Shown here: in pieces, positions 6,862 to 13,502 of the stretch | How positions within the stretch are numbered: the stretch's first letter is position 1 | Layout of the letters: each line of letters begins with the position of its first letter | Origin: JBJSXF01 sp046086225 | GTDB taxonomy: Bacteria; Actinomycetota; Acidimicrobiia; IMCC26256; PALSA-610 | Length of the DNA stretch: 13,823 nucleotides | NCBI GenBank assembly: GCA_046086225.1 | Contig: JBJSXF010000051.1 | Span: 1-13,823, forward strand | Direction: 5' to 3' | The notes under the pieces: model-generated | Seen by the model: the letters and a program-made list of their open reading frames with translations, nothing else | What the model was told of the DNA's origin: nothing | Database searches by the model: none | Position numbers and translations under genes: made by a program

Positions 6862-8355
6862 ATGAAGCGCCCCAACATCCTGCTCGTCGTCTCCGACCAG
6901 GAGCGTCACCGCGGCTGGCTCCCCCCGTCGGTGCGGCTCCCGTGGCGGGAGCGGCTCATGGCCGAGGGCCTCGAGCTCAACCGCTACTACACGCACTCCT
7001 CGCCGTGCAGTCCGTCACGGGCGTCGCTCTTCAGCGGGCAGTACCTCGCCCAGCACGGCGTGGTGGACAACGTGATCTGGCCGATGCACAAAGAGCTCGA
7101 CCCGGCGGTGCCGACCATCGGCTCGCTCCTCGCCGACGCCGGGTACCGCAGCAGCTACATCGGCAAGTGGCACCTCTCCTACGGCGCCCATCCCGACATG
7201 GCCGCCTACGGGTTCGCCGACTGGGAGGGCAACGATCAGCACTTCATGGGCTGGGCGGGCACCGGCGTGCACTTCGATCCGATCATCGCGTCGAACGCCG
7301 CGTCCTGGCTGCGGGCCAACGCGACGACCCTCGACCAGCCTTGGTTCCTCACCGTCGCGCTCGTGAACCCGCACGACGTCATGTGGTTCCCGATGGATCA
7401 GCCCGAGTACCACGCCGATCCGGCCCACGCCGACGAGATCGCCCTCACCCGCCAGCTGCTCGAGCTCTCGCGCTGGAAAGAGGACGAGGTGCTCCCGCTC
7501 TTCGAAGGCACCTTCGATGAGGTGTGCGACACCCTCCCGGCCAACTTCGGTGACGATCTGCTCGACAAGCCGATGGCCCAGCGGCAATGGCGGTGGGACC
7601 AGCAGCACGGCATGTGGGGCTTCATGGACCCGGCCGACTCCCGCACCTGGCTCCGGGCCCTCGACTACTACGTGAAACTCACGCAGATGGCCGACGAGTC
7701 GCTCGGCACCGTGCTCGGCGCGCTGGAGGAGACCGGCGCCTGGGACGACACCATCGTGATCTTCACCTCCGACCACGGCGACATGTGCGGCTCGCACGGC
7801 CTGCGCAGCAAGGGGCCGTTCGTCTACGAGGAGATCATGCGGGTGCCGTGCTACGTGAAGGCTCCCGGGATCACCGAGGCCGGGGCGCGATCCGATGCGC
7901 TCGCCACCCACGTCGACCTGGCCGCCACGATCTGCGCGCTGGGTGGGGTCGATCCGGCTGGCGAGCCGTCGCTCAAGGGCGTCGACCTGTCGCCGGTGCT
8001 CGCCGACCCGACCACCTCGGTGCGCGACCACGTGCTCTTCGCGCACGACACCGCCCACACGTCGCGCATCAACCAGACCCGTTACGCGGTGCGGGGCTTC
8101 TTCGACGGGCAGACGAAGTACGCGCGCTACTACGGCGTGGGCGGGGGTCGTCCGTCGGACGCGCCGTTCGAGCGCAACCCGGGGGCGAAGATGTTCGGTG
8201 AGGACGCGGCCTTCGAGGACCACGAGCACGAGTGGTACGACCTCACCGAGGATCCGGCCGAGATCACGAACCTCGCCCACGACCGGGGTCGTCGGTCGGA
8301 GCTGCGCGACAACTTCGAGCGGCTGCTCGCCTACGAGCGGGCTGAGTTCGCCTGA
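6862..8355 (+). CDS. Sulfatase family protein (Cys-type, formylglycine-dependent)
   Basis: The 497-residue protein has the class I sulfatase signature C-S-P-S-R at 49-53 in SSPCSPSRASLFSGQ. Cys49 would be converted to formylglycine by a modifying enzyme (FGE or anSME) encoded elsewhere. Metal- and substrate-binding residues include Asp12 (VVSDQERH), YIGKWHLSY and FTSDHGDMCGSHGL (Asp304-His305...Asp307). It would hydrolyse a sulfate ester, or a phosphonate ester as some relatives do. There is no signal peptide, so it appears cytoplasmic, unlike many polysaccharide sulfatases; a small sulfated solute is therefore more likely than a polymer. The long reading frame upstream of 6862 is ignored because it overlaps the previous gene and ATG 6862 begins the family motif PNILLVVSD. 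It converges with the EthD-like gene. Confidence 0.88.
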   Translation: MKRPNILLVVSDQERHRGWLPPSVRLPWRERLMAEGLELNRYYTHSSPCSPSRASLFSGQYLAQHGVVDNVIWPMHKELDPAVPTIGSLLADAGYRSSYIGKWHLSYGAHPDMAAYGFADWEGNDQHFMGWAGTGVHFDPIIASNAASWLRANATTLDQPWFLTVALVNPHDVMWFPMDQPEYHADPAHADEIALTRQLLELSRWKEDEVLPLFEGTFDEVCDTLPANFGDDLLDKPMAQRQWRWDQQHGMWGFMDPADSRTWLRALDYYVKLTQMADESLGTVLGALEETGAWDDTIVIFTSDHGDMCGSHGLRSKGPFVYEEIMRVPCYVKAPGITEAGARSDALATHVDLAATICALGGVDPAGEPSLKGVDLSPVLADPTTSVRDHVLFAHDTAHTSRINQTRYAVRGFFDGQTKYARYYGVGGGRPSDAPFERNPGAKMFGEDAAFEDHEHEWYDLTEDPAEITNLAHDRGRRSELRDNFERLLAYERAEFA

Positions 8356-8398
8356 CCGGAGGGCGCGGGCGTGGGCGCGCCGGGCCCCGGACCCCCGC

Positions 8399-9115
8399 CT
8401 ACTCGCTGAACAGGTACTCGCTCATCGTGTAGTTGCGCATCGTCGCCGGGTCGTAGAGCAGCTTGGTGCTGTCGAGCATGATCCGGATGTGCTCGCCGAG
8501 GTCGTTGCCTTCGGCGCCGAAGAAGCGGGTCAGGTCGGTGAGGTCCTCGAGCGTCGCCCACGACTCCTCGACGATCGCCCGGTAGCGCGGCGCGCCCGGG
8601 GTGAGCGGTCGCACCACGGCGTTGCGCACGTAGCGGGCCCGGGGCTGCATCCACTCCGACATCGGCGACTGATGCCCGTACCAGTGCCCGTAGAACATTT
8701 CGTCATCGACGCCGGACGGCTTGTCGAACACGGTGAGGGTCGTGACCCCGGGGGAGCGCTGCCCGGCCGGCCAGTCGCGCCGCCCGGCGTGGGCGTTGTC
8801 GCCGTAGTCGCGGTAGAGCGACTCGGTGACGAGGTAGCCGGCCCGCCGCACCCCCTGGTCGAGGAGGAGCCGTTCGCTCGCGGCCCGGTCGTCGTGGGCA
8901 TCGACCCAGAACGTCACGCAGGCCCGAACGGGCAGCTCGTCGCCGGGAATCGGCACCATCGGATCGAAGGCGGCGCCGTCGTCGTCGAGGTCGATCTGCA
9001 GGCCGCGGGCCCCGAGCCCGAGCAACTCGGGGACGACCGATCCGAGCCAGTGCTCACGCAGCTCGGCGCCGTCGCGCGAGGGGCGGTCCCAGATCAGGTA
9101 GACGAGCTTCTCCAC
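8399..9115 (-). CDS. EthD-like two-repeat alpha/beta-barrel protein
   Basis: This 238-residue protein is not matched to a characterised enzyme. Its two halves look like repeats of a dimeric alpha/beta-barrel (EthD) unit. The first runs from KLVYLIWDRPSRDGAELREHW (3-23) and the second from TLTVFDKPSGVDDEMFYGHW (126-145), followed by RARYVRNAVV, a typical EthD pattern. EthD-type proteins include accessory proteins of ether degradation and small cyclases or dehydratases acting on polyketide or lipid intermediates. No cofactor motif is seen. The start is GTG 9115, 11 bases after the malonyl-CoA decarboxylase stop; the long upstream frame is antisense or shadow reading. Its TAG stop at 8401-8399 converges with the sulfatase gene across 43 GC-rich bases. 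Confidence 0.6.
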   Translation of the reverse strand: MEKLVYLIWDRPSRDGAELREHWLGSVVPELLGLGARGLQIDLDDDGAAFDPMVPIPGDELPVRACVTFWVDAHDDRAASERLLLDQGVRRAGYLVTESLYRDYGDNAHAGRRDWPAGQRSPGVTTLTVFDKPSGVDDEMFYGHWYGHQSPMSEWMQPRARYVRNAVVRPLTPGAPRYRAIVEESWATLEDLTDLTRFFGAEGNDLGEHIRIMLDSTKLLYDPATMRNYTMSEYLFSE

Positions 9116-9123
9116 GGCCGCGG

Positions 9124-9129
9124 AGGCTA
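9124..9129 (-). promoter_or_regulatory. -10 element TAGCCT before the EthD-like gene
   Basis: On the minus strand TAGCCT precedes the GTG at 9115 by eight bases. Its first three bases are the TAG stop of the malonyl-CoA decarboxylase gene. The EthD-like gene may therefore have its own leaderless transcript as well as readthrough from upstream. Confidence 0.4.
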
Positions 9130-10482
9130 CCGGGGCCGACCGGGCTCCCCGCCGAGCAGGTCGCGCACCGCCGACGACGTGGCGACGGTGCCCTCGGAGG
9201 CGTAGTGCTCGGCCCGCTCGGTGAGGCGATCGGGCTCGTAGCGATAGTTGACCATCAGGCCGAACGATCGGAAGCGGCCGCGATCGGACGGATCGGCCGC
9301 GAAGTTGACCCGCTCGACCGCGGCGCCGTTCGCCAGGTGGAAGTTGCCGACCCGGTCGATGACCCGGCCCGACGCGGTGGTGGTGAGGTAGCGGGCGCCG
9401 AGGGCGAGGAGGCCGGGGCGGATCGCCTCGTCGCTCGACCACTCGGCGTCGGTGAGCCGGGCCAGCACCCGCTCCGGCTCGGCCGGGAGCAGCTCGCGTT
9501 CGCGGGCGGTCGGGCCGTCGGGATCGGCGAGCACGGTCTCGAGCCACGACCGGAAGCCCGGCATCGGCGAGAGGGTGACGAAGCGGGAGACGCCGGGTCG
9601 CTCGCGGCCGACGGCGGCAACCGCGTGCTTGATGAGCGAACCGGCCACGTTGACCCCGGCGAGGCCCGGACAGCAGGCCGAGATCGAGTAGAAGGCGACG
9701 GTGTCGGCCGCGTCGGGATCGCCGGTCGGGGCCCGCGGGTCGAGGATCGCCGGGATCTCGGCCGGCATCCCGTGGGTGAGCGCCGCGGTGGTGAAGGCGA
9801 GCGGCTCGCCGGGCATCGCCGGGTGGAACACGGCGAAGGCGCGCCGGTCGTCGTCGAGGCGGTCGCGCAGGTCGTCCCACGAGACGATCGGGTGCACCGC
9901 CTCGTGCTCGATGATCCGGGCGAGGAGCGCGGCGGGCGTCTCCCAGGTCAGCCACTGCACCGTGAGCAGCCCGGGCTCGAATGCCGGGCCGATGAGGCGG
10001 ACGATCGCGTCGGCGAGCGCAGCGCAGTCGGCGTCCTCGTGGCCGAGGCGCAGGAGGTCGCCCCGGCGGGCCACGAGGAAGCCGAGGCCGTCGTCGAGGG
10101 CGAGGAACGCGCGCAGGAGTCGGTCGGCAGCCGGGGCGAGCGCGTCGCGCAGCCCGGTCTCGGCAGCTCGGCGATCGGGGCCGGTGCGCACGGCGGTGAT
10201 GGCGTCATCGACGGCATCGCGATCGGTGCCGAACTCCGACGCGAGCAGCCGGGCGAGCTTGCTGACGCCCTCGTCGGAGAGCGAGCACCAGGCGTCGGCG
10301 ATCACGGCGGCGGCCTCGCGCCGACCGGCCTCGTCGCGGCGGGCGAGGAGGTCGCGGATCGCGGTGCGCAGTGCGGCGAGGTCGCGCTCGGGGAGACCGG
10401 GCGCGACGTGGAGCGACGCCTCGGCGCTGCGTCGCGCCGCGCCGAGATGCAGGAGCCGATCGAGGAAGCCCCACTGGGTCAC
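9127..10482 (-). CDS. Malonyl-CoA decarboxylase
   Basis: The 451-residue protein converts malonyl-CoA to acetyl-CoA and CO2. The C-terminal catalytic region is clear: HPIVSWDDLRDRL...RRAFAVFHPAMPGEPL (His220), DTVAFYSISACCPGLAGVNVAGSLIKHAV (260-288), FVTLSPMPGFRSWL (Ser305) and NFHLANGAAVERVNFAADPSDRG (His382) followed by GLMVNYRY. Ser305 and His382 are the natural candidates for the Ser/His pair described for this family. The N-terminal 1-180 is helical, as in family members. It starts with GTG 10482; a GGAGG lies only one base before it, too close to act as a normal Shine-Dalgarno, whereas GATAGT sits six bases upstream. The enzyme could relieve malonyl-CoA inhibition or feed acetyl-CoA during growth on dicarboxylic or odd substrates. 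It is divergent from the SDR gene and followed by the EthD-like gene. Confidence 0.9.
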   Translation of the reverse strand: MTQWGFLDRLLHLGAARRSAEASLHVAPGLPERDLAALRTAIRDLLARRDEAGRREAAAVIADAWCSLSDEGVSKLARLLASEFGTDRDAVDDAITAVRTGPDRRAAETGLRDALAPAADRLLRAFLALDDGLGFLVARRGDLLRLGHEDADCAALADAIVRLIGPAFEPGLLTVQWLTWETPAALLARIIEHEAVHPIVSWDDLRDRLDDDRRAFAVFHPAMPGEPLAFTTAALTHGMPAEIPAILDPRAPTGDPDAADTVAFYSISACCPGLAGVNVAGSLIKHAVAAVGRERPGVSRFVTLSPMPGFRSWLETVLADPDGPTARERELLPAEPERVLARLTDAEWSSDEAIRPGLLALGARYLTTTASGRVIDRVGNFHLANGAAVERVNFAADPSDRGRFRSFGLMVNYRYEPDRLTERAEHYASEGTVATSSAVRDLLGGEPGRPR

Positions 10483-10488
10483 GCCTCC

Positions 10489-10494
10489 ACTATC
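10489..10494 (-). promoter_or_regulatory. -10-like GATAGT before malonyl-CoA decarboxylase
   Basis: On the minus strand GATAGT, six bases (GGAGGC), then GTG at 10482. The first base deviates from TANNNT. It overlaps the divergent TATCGT (10491-10496) by four bases, as at the crotonase/GH3 boundary. Confidence 0.4.
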
Positions 10495-10496
10495 GT
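10491..10496 (+). promoter_or_regulatory. -10 element TATCGT before the leader ORF and SDR
   Basis: TATCGT is eight bases before the GTG at 10505 that opens an 11-codon frame, and 40 bases before the SDR start at 10537. No clear -35 is seen. Confidence 0.4.
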
Positions 10497-10504
10497 CGAT
10501 CGGC

Positions 10505-10540
10505 GTGCCGCTCGCGTGCCTCCTCCCGGCGGTCCCGTGA
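10505..10540 (+). CDS. Possible 11-codon leader peptide upstream of the SDR
   Basis: GTG at 10505 opens a frame that would encode MPLACLLPAVP and stops at TGA 10538-10540. That TGA overlaps the SDR start GTG (10537) as GTGA, the same arrangement as two full-length gene pairs in this window. A -10 element lies eight bases before its GTG, so a leaderless start is possible. If translated, it could couple or regulate SDR translation. It contains one Cys and three Pro and has no other recognisable content. Chance is a real alternative in such GC-rich DNA. Confidence 0.25.
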   Translation: MPLACLLPAVP

Positions 10541-11265
10541 TCGCCCTCGTCACCGGCGGGGCCAACGGCATCGGGGCGGCGACGGCCCGGTGCCTGGCCG
10601 AGCGGGGCGACACCGTCGTGGTGGCCGACCTCGACGGTGCGGCCGCCGAGGCTCTGGCCGCCGAGATCGGCGGGGTCGGTTGCACGGTCGATGTGAGCGA
10701 CGAAGCCTCGGTCGCGGCGATGGCTGCGTTCGTCGCCGAGCGTCTCGGTGGGCTCGACGTGGCCTGCAACGTGGCCGGCATCGCGCCTGCGCCCAAGCCC
10801 TTCACCGATCACACGCTCGCCGAGTGGCAGCGCACGATCGACGTCGACCTCACCGGCGTGTTCCTCTGCATGCAGCACGAGCTGCGGCTCATGCTCGTGG
10901 GAGGCCGGGGCGGCGCGATCGTGAACATGGCGTCGGGTGCGGCAGTGGTCGCGGCGCCGGGCCAGCCCCAGTACACGGCGGCCAAGCACGGTGTGCTCGG
11001 GCTCACCCGCCAGGCCGCGCAGGAGTACGCGGCCCAGGGGATCCGGGTGAACGCGGTGCTCCCCGGCCAGACCGCGACCGGGCCGATGCAGGCGTACCTC
11101 GACGCGATGCCCGACGGGGGCGAGCGGATGCTGCGGCGCCTGCCGATGGGGCGCATGGCCACGCCCGAGGAGATCGCCCGGGCCACGGTGTGGCTGTGCT
11201 CGGCCGAGGCGAGCTACGTGAACGGCACGGCGCTCACGGTCGACGGTGGGCTCATCGCCCGCTGA
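10537..11265 (+). CDS. Short-chain dehydrogenase/reductase (classical SDR)
   Basis: The 242-residue protein is a classical SDR that oxidises an alcohol or reduces a ketone with NAD(P). The cofactor motif TGGANGIG is at 6-13, and Asp31 at the end of the second strand (VVVADLDG) favours NAD over NADP. The CNVAG motif is at 77-81, Ser133 (NMASGAA), Tyr146 and Lys150 (YTAAK) form the catalytic set, and the C-terminus has VNGTALTVDGGL. The substrate is unknown; steroid or hydroxyacyl-CoA substrates would fit the neighbouring P450 and crotonase, but that is inference. GTG 10537 is preferred because it puts five residues before the Gly motif and overlaps the short frame above; GTG 10516 (MPPPGGPVIAL) is an alternative. 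The stop lies in a 13-base tandem repeat. Confidence 0.9.
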   Translation: MIALVTGGANGIGAATARCLAERGDTVVVADLDGAAAEALAAEIGGVGCTVDVSDEASVAAMAAFVAERLGGLDVACNVAGIAPAPKPFTDHTLAEWQRTIDVDLTGVFLCMQHELRLMLVGGRGGAIVNMASGAAVVAAPGQPQYTAAKHGVLGLTRQAAQEYAAQGIRVNAVLPGQTATGPMQAYLDAMPDGGERMLRRLPMGRMATPEEIARATVWLCSAEASYVNGTALTVDGGLIAR

Positions 11266-11296
11266 TCCCGCCCGCTGATCCCGCCCGCTGACCCCG
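11258..11296 (+). repeat. 13-bp tandem repeat, three copies, over the SDR stop codon
   Basis: The unit CCCGCTGATCCCG occurs at 11258-11270 and 11271-11283, and once more at 11284-11296 with one change (T to C). The first copy contains the SDR stop codon. Because 13 is not a multiple of three, the three TGA triplets (11263, 11276, 11289) fall in all three forward frames. Confidence 0.85.
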
Positions 11297-11319
11297 CCCG
11301 GTGGCCGCGGTCGCGGGCG

Positions 11320-11325
11320 TAGCCT
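11320..11325 (+). promoter_or_regulatory. -10 element TAGCCT before the P450 gene
   Basis: TAGCCT, six bases (CCGGTC), then GTG 11332. No Shine-Dalgarno and no TTGACA-like -35 are visible. It supports 11332 over the second GTG at 11338. Confidence 0.55.
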
Positions 11326-11331
11326 CCGGTC

Positions 11332-12495
11332 GTGGCCGTGCGGTTCAACCCTTACGCGTACGAGGTCCACGAGGACCCGTTCCCCGTCTACCGGCAGCTG
11401 CGCGACGAGGCACCCTGCTACTTCGACGAAGAGCTCGGCTTCTACGCACTTTCCCGCTACGCCGACGTGCTCGACGCGCTCCACGACCCCGACACCTTCT
11501 GCTCCCGCTACGGCATCACACTCGAGGACGGCAATCCGGTGCCGATGCTGCTCACCACCGACCCGCCCGAGCACACGCGGCTGCGCCGGCTGGTGAGCCG
11601 GGCGTGGACCCCGCGCCGCATCGCCGGGATGGAGGATGCGGTGCGGGCCCTCTCGTCCCGCTACCTCGACGCGCTCGCCGGCCGTGACCGCATCGACCTC
11701 ATCGCCGACTACGCGGCGCTGCTGCCGATGGACGTCATCTCCAAGCTGCTCGGCGTGCCCGACGCCGACCAGGACCGGCTGCGGGGCTGGAGTGACCTGC
11801 TCCTCCACCGCGAGGCGGGCGTGCCCGACGTCACCCCGGCGGGCATCGAAGCGGCCGGCCACCTCTACCGCTACTTCGCCGCGTTCGTGGCCGACCGGCG
11901 CCGCACGCCCGGCGACGACTTCACGAGCGTGCTCCTCGCGGCCGAGCCCGACGGCGAGGCCCTCACCGACGACCAGGTGATCGGCTTCTGCTTCCTGCTC
12001 ATCATCGCCGGCAACGAGACGACGACGAAGCTCATCGGCAACGTCCTGCTCGCCCTCCAGCGCCATCCGGGCGAGCGGGCCAAGGTGCTCGACGATGTCG
12101 GTCGCATCCCCGACGCGGTCGAGGAGGTGCTGCGCTACGACGGTTCCACCCAGGTGATGGCCCGCACCCTCACCCGCGACGCCGAGCGCCACGGCACCAC
12201 GATGCGGGCGGGGGCGAAGGTGCTCCTGCTGCTCGGGTCGGCCAATCGGGACGAGCGGGTGTGGGACCGCCCCGACGTCTTCGACATCGATCGCGCCGGT
12301 TCGACGCACCACGTCGGGTTCGGGCACGGCATCCACGTGTGCCTCGGCGCAGCCCTCGCCCGGCTCGAGATGCGGGTGAGCCTCGAGGAGCTCCTGGCCC
12401 GGGCCCCCGGCTACGAGATCGACGAGTCGGGGCTCGAACGCGTCCACTCGGGCAACGTGCGGGGGTACTCGTCGATGCCGATGCTCGTAGGCTGA
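11332..12495 (+). CDS. Cytochrome P450 (soluble bacterial class)
   Basis: The 387-residue protein is a P450 monooxygenase. The heme ligand is Cys337 in FGHGIHVCLGAALARLE, the I-helix has IIAGNETTT (Glu229-Thr230), and the ExxR pair is Glu265 and Arg268 in EEVLRYD. DPPEHTRLRRLVSRAW is the usual C-helix region of actinobacterial P450s. Length and lack of a membrane anchor fit the soluble type that draws electrons from a ferredoxin; no ferredoxin or reductase gene is adjacent. The substrate is unknown; steroid, terpenoid and fatty acid hydroxylation are all common for such enzymes, and I cannot assign a CYP family. The start is GTG 11332, next to a TAGCCT element. The last codons (GTA GGC TGA) contain the -10 element of the next gene. 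Confidence 0.9.
   Translation: MAVRFNPYAYEVHEDPFPVYRQLRDEAPCYFDEELGFYALSRYADVLDALHDPDTFCSRYGITLEDGNPVPMLLTTDPPEHTRLRRLVSRAWTPRRIAGMEDAVRALSSRYLDALAGRDRIDLIADYAALLPMDVISKLLGVPDADQDRLRGWSDLLLHREAGVPDVTPAGIEAAGHLYRYFAAFVADRRRTPGDDFTSVLLAAEPDGEALTDDQVIGFCFLLIIAGNETTTKLIGNVLLALQRHPGERAKVLDDVGRIPDAVEEVLRYDGSTQVMARTLTRDAERHGTTMRAGAKVLLLLGSANRDERVWDRPDVFDIDRAGSTHHVGFGHGIHVCLGAALARLEMRVSLEELLARAPGYEIDESGLERVHSGNVRGYSSMPMLVG
12488..12493 (+). promoter_or_regulatory. -10 element TAGGCT nested in the P450 3' end
   Basis: TAGGCT spans the last two codons of the P450 gene and the T of its TGA. It is followed by six bases and GTG 12500. The hydrolase-thioredoxin gene could thus be transcribed as its own leaderless mRNA although only four bases separate the two genes. 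Confidence 0.5.
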
Positions 12496-12499
12496 CGCC

Positions 12500-13486
12500 G
12501 TGACGCTCGAGACCAACGTGATCCGCGGGTCGGCGGCCGACCGGCTCCTGCTCCTCGCCCACGGCTACGGCGCCGACGAGCGCGACCTGGGCGCCCTCGT
12601 GCCCTACCTCGATCCCGACGGACAGTTCGCGGTGGTGCTGCCGCGGGGTCCGATCTCGGTGTCGGGCTCACCCGGTTACGCCTGGTACGACTTCGGCGGG
12701 GCGCCCGACCCCGACGGATTCGGTGCGGCGCTCGACGCGCTCGACGCGGTGGTCGACGAGCAGTGCGAGGCCCTCGGCCTCGACCGCTCGACGGCGATCT
12801 TCGGTGGGTTCTCGCAAGGGGCGGGTCTCGCCCTCGCGCTCGGCCTCACCTCGGCGGCGGCGGGCAACGGCCCGGCCGGGGTGCTCGCCATGAGCCCGTT
12901 CTTCCCGCTCGCCCCGCCCGGCCCGGGCGCGCCGGCGCTGCCGGTGCTCGTGCAGCACGGCACGCACGATCCGCTCATCCCCGCCCAGAAGTCGCGCGAC
13001 CTCGCCCGTGCCCTGCGCGCCGCCGGGGTACCGACCCGCTTCCGGGAGTACCCGATGGAGCACCAGGTCGCGCTCGAAGGCCTGCGCGACGCGCGCGACT
13101 GGATTGTCGAGGTCGTGGCGGGGGGTGCGCCCGACGAGGCGCTGCCCGAAGACCCGGTCGAGCTCGTACCCGCGGTCACCGCTGCCCAGTGGGAGCAGGA
13201 GGTGCTGCGCAGCGACCTGCCCGTCATCGTGGATTTCTGGGCGCCGTGGTGCGGCCCGTGCCGCCAGGTCGCCCCGGTCGTCGAGACCATCGCCGCGATG
13301 CGTGAGGGTGCCTACAAGGTGTGCAAGGTCAACATCGACGAGGAGCCGACGATCGCCGAGCAGTACGGCGTGCAGAGCATCCCGATGATCGGGCTGTTCC
13401 GCAACGGTCGCATGGAACGCTCCACGCTCGGGGCCAAGCCCCGTCAGCAGATCGAGGCCGAGCTCGGGATGCTCGTCATCCCCTGA
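12500..13486 (+). CDS. Carboxylesterase (Abhydrolase_2)-thioredoxin fusion protein
   Basis: One uninterrupted frame of 328 residues encodes two complete domains. Residues 1 to about 206 form a phospholipase/carboxylesterase-type alpha/beta hydrolase (YpfH/acyl-protein-thioesterase-like). HGYGADERD (21-29) gives the oxyanion loop, GFSQG contains the nucleophile Ser105, HGTHDPLIP contains Asp157 and MEHQV contains His188. An acidic, Pro-rich linker (about 208-224) leads to a thioredoxin domain with FWAPWCGPC (Cys251 and Cys254) and cis-Pro295 in SIPMIGLF. Both active sites look intact, and no signal peptide is present. The hydrolase would cleave esters or thioesters and the thioredoxin would reduce disulfides; a joint role, such as handling acylated thiols, is speculation. 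The start is GTG 12500, four bases after the P450 stop. Confidence 0.88.
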   Translation: MTLETNVIRGSAADRLLLLAHGYGADERDLGALVPYLDPDGQFAVVLPRGPISVSGSPGYAWYDFGGAPDPDGFGAALDALDAVVDEQCEALGLDRSTAIFGGFSQGAGLALALGLTSAAAGNGPAGVLAMSPFFPLAPPGPGAPALPVLVQHGTHDPLIPAQKSRDLARALRAAGVPTRFREYPMEHQVALEGLRDARDWIVEVVAGGAPDEALPEDPVELVPAVTAAQWEQEVLRSDLPVIVDFWAPWCGPCRQVAPVVETIAAMREGAYKVCKVNIDEEPTIAEQYGVQSIPMIGLFRNGRMERSTLGAKPRQQIEAELGMLVIP

Positions 13487-13502
13487 CTGACCGGCCGGCG
13501 GC

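Noticed and set aside
8356..8398. GC-rich gap between the convergent sulfatase and EthD-like genes as a terminator
   Set aside because: It contains a short near-palindrome (CCGGGCCCCGG) but no convincing long stem and no T-run.
9205..11265. A 686-residue open frame on the plus strand that would fuse about 440 residues to the SDR
   Set aside because: The N-terminal part is antisense to malonyl-CoA decarboxylase and has shadow-type composition. Stop-free antisense frames are expected at this GC content.
9127..12516. A 1129-residue minus-strand frame extending malonyl-CoA decarboxylase through the SDR and P450 region
   Set aside because: The upstream part is antisense to the SDR and P450; the protein matches its family from GTG 10482.
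13110..13190. A separate thioredoxin gene starting at an in-frame GTG within the linker
   Set aside because: There is no stop before it and no -10 element or Shine-Dalgarno was recognised there, so a single fused product is the simpler reading. Internal initiation cannot be excluded.
13487..13502. CCGGCCGG in the gap between the fusion gene and selD as a terminator
   Set aside because: An eight-base palindrome without a loop or T-run, in DNA where such strings are frequent.
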